Position numbers and translations under genes: made by a program. Below are positions 16,264-25,892 of a DNA stretch of 64,000 bases, piece by piece. The stretch is from Clostridium sp. KNHs214 (GTDB lineage: Bacteria > Bacillota > Clostridia > Clostridiales > Clostridiaceae): assembly GCF_000744935.1 (NCBI RefSeq), contig NZ_JQMW01000014.1, positions 62,001 to 126,000 of the forward strand. Reading direction: 5' to 3'. The notes under the pieces are model-generated. The model had not been told where the DNA came from and made no database searches. It saw only the letters and a list, made by a program, of their open reading frames with translations. Numbering within the stretch: position 1 is the first letter of the stretch; each line of letters begins with the position of its first letter.

Positions 16264-17290
16264 TATCCCTACCTCCAATTAAATGAGCAAAATAATCTTC
16301 TAAAGATTCTCCCCTTTGCACAATTTCCTTAACCCCTAACTTATGGGAGGCTAGACATAGACTAATTCTTTCACTATCAAAATTATCATATATTCTTATG
16401 GTGTTATCAGGAAAAATTTCGTAGTCCTTAACCTCAAGTTCTTTTTCTAAAATAACTGAAGTCTCTGAAGCATCTCTTACCTTTAGATTAAGATAACTTC
16501 TACACTTGTTTAATAATTCTTTATGGGTAATTTCTTCAATGATTTTTCCATTATTTATAAAACCATACATATTTGAAATTTGAGTAAGCTCCGATAGTAT
16601 GTGACTTGAAATTAAAATAGTTGTTCCTCTTTCTTTATTCAGCTTAAGCAATAATTCTCTTGTATTTTTTATGCCCATTGGATCTAATCCATTTATAGGT
16701 TCATCCAAAATTAAAAACTCTGGATCACTTAATATAGCCATAGCTATTCCTAATCTCTGTTTCATTCCTAAAGAAAAATTCTTAACCTTTTTATTTGTTA
16801 TATGGTTAAGTCCTACTAAATTTAAAGCTTCATCGATGCATTTTACTCCCGAAATTCCTCTTTGGATTTTTATAAGATTAAGATTTTCTCTTGCAGTCAT
16901 GTTTAAATAAAGCCTTGGCGTTTCTATAAGTGAGCCTATTCTAGCTCTATCCTTAGTGATATTTGTAGTATAATCTTTGGTACTATTTACAGCACAATCA
17001 TCAGTGCAATTCTCTACATTATCTGTAGCATTGTTTGGAGCATTATTTACATCATAACCTGCAGTGTTATTGATAACAGTATCTTGGACACTGTTAAACA
17101 ATAGAACTTGTCCATCATTTGGTATAGAAAGCCCTGCAATTACTCTAATCATAGTGGTTTTCCCTGCACCATTTTCTCCTATGAATCCGTATATATCTCC
17201 TTTTTTAATATTCATATTTACCTTGTCTAAAACTTTATGATTGCTGTAAACTTTTGTAACATTAATTGCTCTCATTACATATTCATTCAT
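16256..17290 (-). CDS. ABC transporter ATPase (BcrA-like) with low-complexity insertion
   Basis: 344 residues, AAGGAGGG ribosome site. Walker A GENGAGKTT (about 38-46), signature FSLGMKQRLGIAMA, Walker B FLILDEPINGLDPMG and H-loop ISSHILSEL are all intact. This is the BcrA-like class of ATPases in antibiotic-protection transporters. Between the Walker A region (GQVLLFNSVQ) and the Q-loop region (RARIGSLIETPRLY) sits an insertion of roughly 40 Asn/Thr/Asp-rich residues (pieces such as NNTAGYDVNNAPNNATDN and CAVNSTKDYTTNITKD) that the family lacks. The insertion is built from near-repeats and keeps the frame. Confidence 0.9.
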   Translation of the reverse strand: MNEYVMRAINVTKVYSNHKVLDKVNMNIKKGDIYGFIGENGAGKTTMIRVIAGLSIPNDGQVLLFNSVQDTVINNTAGYDVNNAPNNATDNVENCTDDCAVNSTKDYTTNITKDRARIGSLIETPRLYLNMTARENLNLIKIQRGISGVKCIDEALNLVGLNHITNKKVKNFSLGMKQRLGIAMAILSDPEFLILDEPINGLDPMGIKNTRELLLKLNKERGTTILISSHILSELTQISNMYGFINNGKIIEEITHKELLNKCRSYLNLKVRDASETSVILEKELEVKDYEIFPDNTIRIYDNFDSERISLCLASHKLGVKEIVQRGESLEDYFAHLIGGRDND

Positions 17291-17391
17291 TTTTCTCCCT
17301 CCTTATGAACTATGTTTTTATATTAAACAATATTTCATAAGAAAACTTTGCTAAAACCTTTCAAAAACCTTAAATTTGTTCAATAAATTAT

Positions 17392-18090
17392 TTATTTTCT
17401 CAACCTATAACCCATACCCCATATTGTCTCTATATAATCCTCATGATTGTTATATACACTTAACTTCTTTCTCAATCTGCTCATATGTACATTTACAGTA
17501 TTATCATCACCTAAGAAATCTTCATTCCACACACTTTCAAAAATATTAGATTTACTATATACCTTTTTAGGATTGCTTAATAATAATTCCAATATGGAAA
17601 ATTCCCTTGCTGTTAATATAACTACATTTTGCCCAACTTTAACTTCTTTACTTTCCGTATTTAAATTAATATCTTTATAGCTTAATATTTTGTTCCTCGC
17701 CATATTGTCACCATTAAAATCCAAATAACGTCTTAAGTTACAATTAACTCTCGCAATTAATTCATCTGGATCAAATGGTTTGCACACAAAATCATCCGCT
17801 CCTTTTTCAAGTAACTCTAACTTAGTTTCTTTAGATGTCTTAGCACTTATTACAATAATTGGAGCTTTTGTGATTTCTCTTATGCTTAATATAGCTTCTT
17901 CTCCACTAATTCCTGGTATCATTAAATCAAGTAAAATCATATCCCAATTTTTCTGCTGTACACACATTAAAGCTTCACTTCCAGAAAATGCTCCTCTAGC
18001 TAAGTAACCTTCATTTTCCAGCATAGTACAAAGCAATTTATTTATATCATTTTCATCTTCCACAACTAAAATTTCAGAACCTTTATTCAT
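17392..18090 (-). CDS. OmpR-type response regulator
   Basis: 232 residues from ATG 18090, chosen because GGTGAGG precedes it; ATG 18105 is an alternative. Receiver domain: ILVVEDEND, phospho-acceptor Asp in MILLDLMIPG, Thr/Ser in IIVISAK, Lys in VCKPFDPDEL. C-terminal winged helix: LTAREFSILELLL, then DNTVNVHMSRLRKKL and IWGMGYRLRK. First gene of the operon with the BcrAB-like ABC pair and kinase. An IS1182-like element starts about 30 bases upstream of the start codon, so its native promoter may be interrupted. Confidence 0.93.
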   Translation of the reverse strand: MNKGSEILVVEDENDINKLLCTMLENEGYLARGAFSGSEALMCVQQKNWDMILLDLMIPGISGEEAILSIREITKAPIIVISAKTSKETKLELLEKGADDFVCKPFDPDELIARVNCNLRRYLDFNGDNMARNKILSYKDINLNTESKEVKVGQNVVILTAREFSILELLLSNPKKVYSKSNIFESVWNEDFLGDDNTVNVHMSRLRKKLSVYNNHEDYIETIWGMGYRLRK

Positions 18091-18116
18091 AATCCTCACC
18101 ATCATAATACATAGTA

Positions 18117-19868
18117 GTCGATTGTGAAATTACACAACCGTTGATTTGCCTATCTTTTTAGCCGATAGGCTTTTATATTTTCCTCCACTGTGAGAAAATA
18201 AATGTAACCACACAAAATATTATCCACAGAGGAGGAGAATTACATGTTTTGTATTAATAAACTTAAGCAACTTAATATTTTTGAGCAGTTAACCGAACTT
18301 AAAGACCTTAGAAAAAAGCAACCTGTAGGCTTCATCAAATTACTTGCTGATAATTTTGATATCCAATCTTTTATTCCAGAATCTTTTACTCAAAAATACT
18401 ATGCCGATTTAGGCAGAGATAGGAAATATAATCTTTCATCAGTGTTATCTGCTTTAATTCTAATGCAGATATTTCATATTCCTACTACTGTTCTGTTAAA
18501 TCTTTTTCTTATATTTTCTACTGAAATAAGAGAATTTTGTTGCTTCTATGATGATATTCCTGATGAATCTTTTTTCAGTAGATTTAAAACGGATTTTGAA
18601 GGTGATCTTGCCGACTTATTTAATTCAATGGTTCCTCAAGTCATTGATATTTGTAACAATATCAATGAATCTCTTCCTGATGATTCACCTCATAAAAACC
18701 GTAATTATCAACTTATATATGATACTTCAGGTTTAAAACCAAGAGTAAAAGAAAATAATCCCAAAACTCTTGTTTCTGAAGTAAATAGGGTAAAATCCTA
18801 TGCTAAAGCTACCAATAACAAACAGCTCAATCCTTATGCTGTCGCATATAAGAACATGCCTAAATTTGCTTTTGCAAACCATAGTATTAAGCTAGACTTC
18901 GTAAATGGACATTTCGGCTATTTTTACAAATTTGGTCTAATTACTAATGGTTGGGGCATTCCGTTGAATATCAAATTTTTTGATGAAGATTTTTATAACC
19001 CTATTGATAAAGAATTTGAAACTCCTAAAGAGCAAAAATATTGCTATGATAATGCTTCTTTAAAACCAGTAATTAAGCCATTCTTAGAAACATTAAGTAA
19101 CACCTCTAACTTTAAATTTAAATATTTCTTAGGTGACTCAGAATTTGATAGTTATGATAACTTTGGTTTTCTTCAACAATGTGGCTTTGAAAAAGTATTT
19201 ATACCTCTTAACCCTCGTAATCAAAGTAACAGTAAAATAGGTGATCTTGAATATGATATAGAAGGTGTTCCTCTATGTCCTTTAGACAAAACCCCTTTTA
19301 AAGCTGAAGGTCCTTGTAAAGGCAAAAATAGAAGCTTAAGATTCAAATTTACTTGTCCCAAAGCCCATAGGGATAAAAAAGGTAAGTGCTATCATACTTG
19401 TGAAAATCCATGTACTGATAAAAAAAGTGGTCGTATGACTTATGTTTATCCCAATAAAGACTTTAGACTTTATCCTGGTGTTCAAAGAAATTCTAATGAA
19501 TGGGACGATGAATATCCTAATCGTGCATGTATTGAACGAACTCTTTCATCGTTAAAATCTAACCCATGCATTGAATCACCAAGAACTTTAAACACCGCAA
19601 CTATGCGTGCTGACCTGTGCCTAACGGCTATTTCTAAACTCATAAATGTTATACTAGCTTACGCTATAAATAAACCAGAATACATTAGAAGTATAAATAA
19701 ACTTCTTAAAATAGCTTCATAATTAACATATCCACAAATAAATATCTTTCCACATGCTACGCATACCTTTTTAACAAAAGGCTTTTTGTCGTGTCTTTTT
19801 TTGCACGCTTTTAAGCCAAATCTTAAAAATTATCCACAGTTTTTATTTTTCAATTCTACAAGCCACTA
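18117..19868 (+). mobile_element. IS1182-like insertion sequence
   Basis: An exact 13-base direct repeat, ATAATACATAGTA, occurs at 18104-18116 and 19869-19881 and is a candidate target duplication. Inside it the ends TTGTGAAATTACA (left) and, reversed, TTGTAGAATTGAA (right) are imperfect inverted repeats. One intact transposase gene. The insertion lies just upstream of the response regulator and looks recent. Confidence 0.75.
18244..19722 (+). CDS. DDE transposase, IS1182-like
   Basis: 492 residues, full length, GAGGAGGAG ribosome site. An N-terminal domain (KYNLSSVLSALILMQIF, YDDIPDESFFSRFK) precedes the catalytic RNase H-like fold. First Asp in LIYDTSGLKPR (about 160), second in FKYFLGDSEFDSYDNF (about 300), and Glu in CIERTLSSLKSNP (about 425). 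A Cys-rich stretch (CPLDKTPF, CPKAHRDKKGKCYHTC, CENPCTD) between the second Asp and Glu resembles the zinc-ribbon-like insert of IS1182 and related families. The reading frame is unbroken, so the element may still be active. Confidence 0.85.
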   Translation: MFCINKLKQLNIFEQLTELKDLRKKQPVGFIKLLADNFDIQSFIPESFTQKYYADLGRDRKYNLSSVLSALILMQIFHIPTTVLLNLFLIFSTEIREFCCFYDDIPDESFFSRFKTDFEGDLADLFNSMVPQVIDICNNINESLPDDSPHKNRNYQLIYDTSGLKPRVKENNPKTLVSEVNRVKSYAKATNNKQLNPYAVAYKNMPKFAFANHSIKLDFVNGHFGYFYKFGLITNGWGIPLNIKFFDEDFYNPIDKEFETPKEQKYCYDNASLKPVIKPFLETLSNTSNFKFKYFLGDSEFDSYDNFGFLQQCGFEKVFIPLNPRNQSNSKIGDLEYDIEGVPLCPLDKTPFKAEGPCKGKNRSLRFKFTCPKAHRDKKGKCYHTCENPCTDKKSGRMTYVYPNKDFRLYPGVQRNSNEWDDEYPNRACIERTLSSLKSNPCIESPRTLNTATMRADLCLTAISKLINVILAYAINKPEYIRSINKLLKIAS

Positions 19869-20379
19869 ATAATACATAGTAATATATAGTATGATTAAAC
19901 TACAAAAAAGTACAATGGGGAGAAATTTCATAATTCAAGTAATGTAATACTTCTTGCTGATAATCATAGTATATAATTTCATATTTATTTTCTTTGCATC
20001 TCATTTGCAGCCTAACTTAACTTTTACACATAATTTTAAGTTCTACATTATAATTTTTACATTAATAAATAAAGAAAATACAAATATAAACCTTAATTCT
20101 CAATAATCACTGACTACAACTTTTCTTATTCATAACTAAGCAAAAATGTGATTTTATGAATATAAAAGCTGCAATGCTAAACAATTATTCTACATGATAT
20201 GTTATCATAACTAATACGTTTTTTCTATGAAATGCCAGAAATTCATTTATAGCGTCACCTACAATTGCATAGCTAATTATATACTGGCAAATTATATACT
20301 TAAAAATATTGAAATAAAAAATCATAGCTATCATTGCCTGAAAATAACTTTGAAAATCTTTCTGAAACATGATTCCATA
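19723..20379. other. Intergenic: IS end, MITE copy, AT-rich sequence
   Basis: Holds the right end of the IS (to 19868), a short MITE-A at 19889-19969, then AT-rich sequence. Two overlapping open frames of about 70 codons on opposite strands (20185-20445) lack ribosome sites and look like chance. Confidence 0.5.
19889..19969. repeat. MITE-A, short copy
   Basis: ATGATTAAACTACAAAAAAG start and GATAATCAT end, with GAGAAATTTCATAATTCAAG in the middle; the inner hairpin is deleted. Confidence 0.65.
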
Positions 20380-20412
20380 AAAAAACAGCAAAAGTGGATT
20401 TGCTGTTTTTTT
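20380..20412. terminator. Bidirectional rho-independent terminator
   Basis: AAAAACAGCAAA-AGTGGA-TTTGCTGTTTTT, a perfect 12-base stem with T tracts in both directions. Confidence 0.75.
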
Positions 20413-20659
20413 ATAATCTTAGTAGTTATAAACTACCTTATTTAATTATATTTATTTTACACTCTCAAATATATCCTTATAAATTTGCCAATTATAAGTT
20501 TGCTATTGTGCTTGCTATCTCATAGTACTTGCTAATTTATTTTAATTGATTGTCCACTAAAATCTTCACTTTTTAATTTTTGCTAACTTAAAAATTTAAA
20601 CCCTCAATTAGTTGTAATAGCCCTTCACTTATAAATTGTCCTTTAATATCGATAAATTC

Positions 20660-21112
20660 TCATTTCTTTATTTCTGCTTTTCTAAGGTTTTGATTTACAA
20701 CAATAGCAACAACCTTCTTAGAATCCTTATGCTTAACACTGTATACCCAGCCAAAATTTAAATCAGCGCTCTTACCCTTTAACTCTTCTGATGAAATTGC
20801 ATAAATTTTCTTAAGCTCTTCCTTTCTAAGCTTTTTATTATTCACATCTACTGTAACGCATTCGGAGATTTTTCCTATGGGCTTATCTAAATCATCAACA
20901 GCAAATGAATCTTCCTTAATGCAGTAAACCCTTCCTTTATAGGATATCTCCTTAAGGTTTTCTTCATTGAAAGTATACTTTGGCAAATTCTTTTGAGCCT
21001 CTTTATTTTTATAAGCATTAGTTGTAAGTTGCCTTATTTTTGAACAGCCTAAAAAGCTAACACATAAAACAATCAAAAATAAAGTTATTATAACGCCCAA
21101 TCTCCTTTTCAT
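20660..21112 (-). CDS. Lipoprotein, possibly NisI/SpaI-like immunity protein
   Basis: 150 residues from ATG 21112 (GGAAGTGTG ribosome site; a TTG frame to 21127 is less likely). Lipobox VSFLGC gives an outer-face lipoprotein. The mature part has FNEENLKEISYKGRVYCIKE, DLDKPIGKISECVTVD and a C-terminal GWVYSVKHKDSKKVVAIVVN pattern that recalls NisI/SpaI lantibiotic-immunity lipoproteins (repeat ending in IYSI-type strands). It lies 100-odd bases downstream of the BceAB-type transporter, in the same direction, which agrees with a peptide-resistance role. The immunity assignment is an inference from pattern and neighbours. Confidence 0.55.
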   Translation of the reverse strand: MKRRLGVIITLFLIVLCVSFLGCSKIRQLTTNAYKNKEAQKNLPKYTFNEENLKEISYKGRVYCIKEDSFAVDDLDKPIGKISECVTVDVNNKKLRKEELKKIYAISSEELKGKSADLNFGWVYSVKHKDSKKVVAIVVNQNLRKAEIKK

Positions 21113-21276
21113 TTCACACACTTCCAATCTATTTTTTATTTTTATTCTACTGAAAACTTCTTAACCGTCCCCTATCTTTCTCCTTTATTTTCATCTATTT
21201 TCTTTATTCTAAAGCTTAAAAGTTCTTAACTAAAAATTCTTAACTGTCCCCAATTTTTCTCCCCAGTTTTTCCTTG

Positions 21277-23175
21277 CTATTCCACAGTTTTTACGTAGGA
21301 ATTCAAGGTAACAAAGTAGTATAAACAATAGATTGCAGCATATACAAGGGATATTACTGCGTAGCTCTTCATAAGATCAAGGAACAGCATTTTCTCAAGA
21401 GCATAAGTTGCAGGATATGTGCTTATAATTGCAACCACAAGGGGCGCCCCAAATAAAACTAGTAATTCTTTTGATATTGCCTTCTTTATTTCTTTTTTAC
21501 TTACTCCTATATTTCTAAGAGTCTTATATTTACTTTTATCTTCTCTAGCTTCCATGGTCATTTTGAAATATATTATGCTTCCTGTAGCCATGATGAATAA
21601 TATTCCTATAAATAGTCCTATAAAAGCCATCATCCCTAAAAGCTTTAATCCATCGCTGTAATGATCGTAAAATGTACGCAGTCCACTATCTTTAGACATG
21701 TTTTTAGCTAAATCATCTACAAATTTTCCAGAAGAAAAATCATCTTTAAAAGTGTATCCTGTCATACTAATAATGTTTCTTTTACTAACATTGCTTTTCA
21801 TTTCATTATATACATTATCTGTAACTACCACAGTCTTATTAAAATGATCCAACGATATAAATGGCGTTCCATCTGATCCTGCCACATTCATTTTATAGTC
21901 CTTTTTTCCAACTTTCAAAGTAATTTTTTCACTTGAAACTACTTCATTTTGAACGAAATTATTAATTTGAATAAAATAGCAATCACTATCAGATTTAAGA
22001 TTAGCTTTACGTTCAATACCCTCATGCTCACTTAATTTATCAAATTTACTTTCATTTATTACATAAAAACCTCGTGCTATTTCTGAACTTTTATCAACCT
22101 CTATAATGTTAAGAAACTCAATATTATCTTTATGCCTAACTGATATTTCCTTATGGTTTTTTAATATGTTATCAAAAGTACTCTGAGCCTTGTCTACATT
22201 AAAATATTCTACAGACAGAGGTCTCATGTATCTTGAATTCTGTTCACATTTTGTATAAGTTCCTACACAAGTAACAAGCGCACAAAGAGCCACTGTTGTA
22301 GTTATTGCTATTGTGCTAAGTGTACCTGCATTGCCTCTATATCTATAATATAACTGAGACACTGATATAAGTTTTGTACCTCTAAAAAGCTTCCTCTCAT
22401 TTTTCTTATTCATATGAATTATTAAAGATGTAGTAGATGTAAAAAATAATATCATCCCTACTACAACTAAAAGCACTACTATAGGTGACTTCGTAATATC
22501 TGTAGGCATTTTTTTAATAGCTATATAATATCCTGAACCCATAGAAATCATAGCCAATATACCAAATACAATGGTAACAAAAGACACCTTAAGTCCCTTT
22601 TCTACCTTTTTTGATGCATTAAAAAGATCTATAAGGTTACTTTTCCTCACTACAAATGCACCATGCAATGTTATTACCGCAAAAATCCCTAAAAATATTA
22701 CAACAGAAATTTTTAAAGCCTTTAAATTCCACTGAAATGGCACATCCGCTGAAACCTTAATTATAAAAAACAGAAGCATAATGAAGAACTTCGTAAATAC
22801 CAATCCTAATACAACCCCTGTTATTAGAGATGCTAGCATTATCAATATATTTTCTAAAAAATTCAGTCTAGATACTTGCTTTTTAGACATACCTAGCAGC
22901 ATATATGTAGCAAATTCCTTCTTTCTTGATTTAATAAAAAATGAGTTAGAATACCATATGAAGAAAGCTGAAAACAATGCAATCATAGTGGCTCCCACAT
23001 TAAAAAGCGTTATAAACTTTTTTACTCCGCCTAAATTGTCCTGTATATTTTTGCTGTACAAGATAGACATAAAAAGATAAACAATAAAAACACTGAAGGA
23101 TGAACTTAAAAAATAAGCCCAATAATTTTTAAAATTGCTCCTAATATTTCTAATGGCCATCCTAAATATTTTCAT
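21277..23175 (-). CDS. BceB-type ABC permease
   Basis: 632 residues from ATG 23175; the GTG frame to 23184 overlaps the GGAGGTGA site. Ten membrane helices in the BceB layout: four after the N-terminal KNYWAYFLSSSFSVFIVYLF segment, a pair at about 200-260, then a helix near 285-305. A large extracellular domain of about 200 residues (SRYMRPLSVEYFNVDKAQ to about 510) precedes three C-terminal helices with an FtsX-like fold (MTMEAREDKSKYKTLRNIGV). BceAB transporters free or remove cell-wall-active peptides such as bacitracin and drive their own kinase. It overlaps the ATPase gene by 14 bases. A matching BceRS-like pair is at 36.4-38.2 kb. Confidence 0.9.
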   Translation of the reverse strand: MKIFRMAIRNIRSNFKNYWAYFLSSSFSVFIVYLFMSILYSKNIQDNLGGVKKFITLFNVGATMIALFSAFFIWYSNSFFIKSRKKEFATYMLLGMSKKQVSRLNFLENILIMLASLITGVVLGLVFTKFFIMLLFFIIKVSADVPFQWNLKALKISVVIFLGIFAVITLHGAFVVRKSNLIDLFNASKKVEKGLKVSFVTIVFGILAMISMGSGYYIAIKKMPTDITKSPIVVLLVVVGMILFFTSTTSLIIHMNKKNERKLFRGTKLISVSQLYYRYRGNAGTLSTIAITTTVALCALVTCVGTYTKCEQNSRYMRPLSVEYFNVDKAQSTFDNILKNHKEISVRHKDNIEFLNIIEVDKSSEIARGFYVINESKFDKLSEHEGIERKANLKSDSDCYFIQINNFVQNEVVSSEKITLKVGKKDYKMNVAGSDGTPFISLDHFNKTVVVTDNVYNEMKSNVSKRNIISMTGYTFKDDFSSGKFVDDLAKNMSKDSGLRTFYDHYSDGLKLLGMMAFIGLFIGILFIMATGSIIYFKMTMEAREDKSKYKTLRNIGVSKKEIKKAISKELLVLFGAPLVVAIISTYPATYALEKMLFLDLMKSYAVISLVYAAIYCLYYFVTLNSYVKTVE

Positions 23176-23932
23176 CAATGTCACCTCCGATTACAGACAA
23201 CACCTTCAATAATTTTTGATAAAACTCCTTTCTAGACATATCTCCCTTATATATTTCATTAAATAATTTTCCATCTTTTATAAATATAACTCTTTTACAA
23301 TAGGATGCAGCAAATGTATCATGGGTTACCATAAGTATTGTGGCTTTGTTTTTTTCATTAAGATATTGCATAGCACTTAAAAGTTCCTTGGAGGATTTCG
23401 AATCCAAAGCACCAGTAGGCTCATCTCCTAATATAAGTGATGGATTAGATATGATGGCTCTAGCTGCAGCAGCACGCTGTTTCTGACCACCAGATACTTC
23501 ATATGGATGCTTATTTAAAACTTCACTTATGCCTAACTTGGACGTAATTTCTTTTAATCTCTTTTGTATTTCTCCATAGGATGTATTTGATAAAGCAAGA
23601 GGCAATACAATGTTCTCCTTAAGTGTCATATTGTCCAGCAAATTAAAATCCTGAAATATAAATCCAAGTTTATCCCTTCTAAATGCTGACAAATGAGGTT
23701 CCTTAAGCTGTGATATATCTCGTCCATCTATCTCCACTTTACCTGATGTAGGTTTATCAATGGTAGAAATAACATTTAAGAAAGTTGTTTTTCCTGAACC
23801 TGATGGTCCCATTATGCCTACAAACTCACCTTCATTAACCTTTAAATCTATATTATTTAGAGCAGTATATTTTACTCCTCCAAATCTTGAACCATAAACT
23901 TTTCTTAAATTCTGTATGTTTAATACTTCCAT
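23162..23932 (-). CDS. BceA-type ABC ATPase
   Basis: 256 residues. Walker A GPSGSGKTTFLN, Q-loop FIFQDFNLLDNMTLKENIVL, signature EVSGGQKQRAAAARA, Walker B LILGDEPTGALDSK, H-loop LMVTHDTFAASYCKR. The order and spacing are those of MacB/LolD/BceA-type ATPases that pair with FtsX-like permeases. Compared with the minimal family it has a normal C-terminal tail (RKEFYQKLLKVLSVIGGDID). It precedes the permease gene with an overlap, so the two are co-translated. No two-component genes are adjacent, so regulation in trans is likely. Confidence 0.92.
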   Translation of the reverse strand: MEVLNIQNLRKVYGSRFGGVKYTALNNIDLKVNEGEFVGIMGPSGSGKTTFLNVISTIDKPTSGKVEIDGRDISQLKEPHLSAFRRDKLGFIFQDFNLLDNMTLKENIVLPLALSNTSYGEIQKRLKEITSKLGISEVLNKHPYEVSGGQKQRAAAARAIISNPSLILGDEPTGALDSKSSKELLSAMQYLNEKNKATILMVTHDTFAASYCKRVIFIKDGKLFNEIYKGDMSRKEFYQKLLKVLSVIGGDIDENI

Positions 23933-24366
23933 TTTACAAACTTCCTCTCTATACTATTTATTTTCCCTTTCCAAGATCTAAAACTTATTAACCGTCCCTT
24001 ACTTTTTCTCTATTTTATCCTCTATTTTTCCCTAACTTGTCAACTTGTCCCCAACTATACGCCCAAACTTATTAACTTATCCACAACTATATACTTACTT
24101 GTTAATTACACATTAGACAACTAACTAGCCAACTAATTTCTTTATCCTTATCCCATTCTACTTAAACTCGATTTACTAGCCAACTAGCACACTAGACAAC
24201 TAAATTTCTTACGGCTCCTTCACCTACACTTATATTATATAAAAAAGCAAAATGCTCAGCCATTTTTTGACCTTACATTTTGCTCTCTAAACTTACATTT
24301 TTGTAATATTGATGTTTTTAGGAATTTTTTACACTAAAATACCTTTTTAGATTCTAGATATAAATC
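23933..24366. other. Intergenic upstream of bceAB-like genes
   Basis: Contains degenerate half-copies of the REP-B hairpin (TTATTAACCGTCCC near 23985), small repeats of CTAGCCAACTA (two copies near 24126 and 24178) and a stem-loop at 24246-24284. No gene. The bceAB-like promoter should lie here. Confidence 0.45.
24246..24284 (-). terminator. Stem-loop with T run, terminator or attenuator
   Basis: On the minus strand AGCAAAATG (24284-24276) and CATTTTGCT (24254-24246) pair across a 21-base loop and are followed by six T residues. It could end transcripts from the duplicated fragment or attenuate the bceAB-like message. Confidence 0.45.
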
Positions 24367-24423
24367 GGGGACAGTTAACAACTTTTAGACTTTAAATTTA
24401 GCTAAAAGTTGTTACCCGTCCCC
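24367..24423. repeat. GGGACAGTTAAC hairpin repeat (REP-B)
   Basis: GGGGACAGTTAACAACTTTT and AAAAGTTGTTACCCGTCCCC form a 20-base stem with one mismatch. It is the left border of a duplicated segment also found at 31,298-31,953. Confidence 0.8.
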
Positions 24424-24445
24424 ATCTTTGTCCCCATTTTTGAAC

Positions 24446-25018
24446 TTATTTTTTTACATATCCAGAAGTGTTTTTATTGCATGAACTTTCATCTATTGGA
24501 GTGTTTACTTCTAATTTAGTACATTCCAATTTTTCTTTTATTTTTCCATTATCATCAAGCAATAAAAATTGAAGTATTATTCCAGTTTCTTTATCCATAA
24601 GTAAAGAAAATTTTCCTTGCATATTACTAGATAGATTTGAATCAATTACTCCAGTTAACTTATATACATCTCTTCCTAAAAAGGTAGAGTCTGTGTAATT
24701 CCAATCTTCATAAATAAATAGATATGTTGGAACTGCCTCCGCACAAATAATATTACTACTTATTCCTAAATATCCAATGTCTTCTCTCTTAAGTGATGGT
24801 TCTATAAATAATCTAATGGGTCTTACTATTGTAGGCTTTCCTCTGAACTGTCTTTCCTCAAACTCCCTATAGCTTTTATCATTATCATCAAAAACCTTTC
24901 TTTTATCATTATGATAAATTAACGTTATAGTTTTTTTTCCTTCTTCTGCAATTACAGATACAGAAGATTTATTTTCCACATCAACTGCAAAGGTGGATTT
25001 CATGCGAGAGTTTTGTAA
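24446..25018 (-). pseudogene. 5'-truncated copy of the LolA-like membrane protein gene
   Basis: The encoded protein, starting from the NSRMKSTFAVDVENKSS stretch, is almost identical to residues from about 117 to the end of the intact gene at 31385-32302, with a few changes near the C-terminus (LQFLLLDDNGK against LRFFSFNDNGK; SSCNKN against SSYNKN). The N-terminal anchor and first third are missing. The break lies directly at the hairpin repeat at 25022, and another copy of the repeat lies downstream at 24367. No start codon or ribosome site of its own. Confidence 0.85.
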
Positions 25019-25021
25019 ATC

Positions 25022-25076
25022 GGGGACGGTTAACAACTTTTAGACTTTAAATTTAGCTAAAAGTTGTTAACCGTCC
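25022..25076. repeat. GGGACGGTTAAC hairpin repeat (REP-B)
   Basis: GGGGACGGTTAACAACTTTT and AAAAGTTGTTAACCGTCC pair. It abuts the break point of the truncated gene copy. A GT-rich tract (TTTGTGTTTGTGTTTTTTTT) follows at 25085-25105. Confidence 0.8.
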
Positions 25077-25131
25077 ACATCTTTGTTTGTGTTTGTGTTT
25101 TTTTTTGTGTGTGCCATCTTTGTGTGCGCAT

Positions 25132-25787
25132 AAAGAAAAAAATTCTATATTGCTGCCCTGAAAATACACAAAGAAATATTAACTTTATGCGAAAATGATA
25201 TAGAGATGTATCTTGTTACATTGTGTAATATATTAGAAATTTATATTGAAATGAATGATAGTAAGAATCTTAAAGAATACGTTGATAGGTGTACTTCTCA
25301 TCTAAATCAATATGAAAACCTTCAAAATAAGAAATACTCTTCTGAAATATATAATGATATAGGACTAGGCTTTTATACTATAAATAAATTTGAAATGAGT
25401 AAACTCTACTTTAACAACGCTATAAAGGAAGCAAAAAAGTATAAAAAAGTAGACATCATACTATCCTCTATGGAAAAACTTTTAAATATAGCTGCAGATG
25501 ATAAAGCTACAAATGAAGTGGATAATTTAAAAAATCAGCTCATTGAAATAATGTCACTTAATTTACTGACTATAAATAACACTTTAATATTTAAATTTAT
25601 TAAATACTACAATGATGCTGTTGATCACGAAAGTATTAATGACATAGTTAATTTTACAAAATCCCTATTTTCTAAATATCAATGTTACGCGTTGCTATTT
25701 GTACATTTATCCATATATAAAAAGAGAATCATCACATTAGTTTTCATGCTTTATGTGACAACTCTCTTGATAAACACCGAATTATAG
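25132..25787 (+). pseudogene. 3' fragment of an RRNPP-type TPR receptor gene
   Basis: Nucleotides from about 25132 match the intact receptor gene from about 48330 to its end, with only scattered differences (for example YLVTLCNILEIYIEMNDSKN is shared). The HTH and first TPRs are absent. The last 35 codons (after KSLFSKYQ) diverge and run into non-homologous sequence. The first in-frame ATG at 25206 lacks a ribosome site. A hairpin repeat sits 55 bases upstream of the homology start. Remnant of a duplication. Confidence 0.85.
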
Positions 25788-25892
25788 ATAAAAGTATCTT
25801 TATATTAAAATAGAAATAAACTTATTCTTTATACATATAAATTATTTTCAAAATATATCAACATCAAATATTAAATTCTTATAAATTTAAAA

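Noticed and set aside
20185-20445. Two opposing frames of about 70 codons
   Set aside because: No ribosome sites; composition is that of AT-rich non-coding DNA.
25206-25787. An intact TPR protein gene
   Set aside because: It lacks the HTH and early repeats, has no ribosome site, and homology to the receptor begins before its ATG; it is a fragment.
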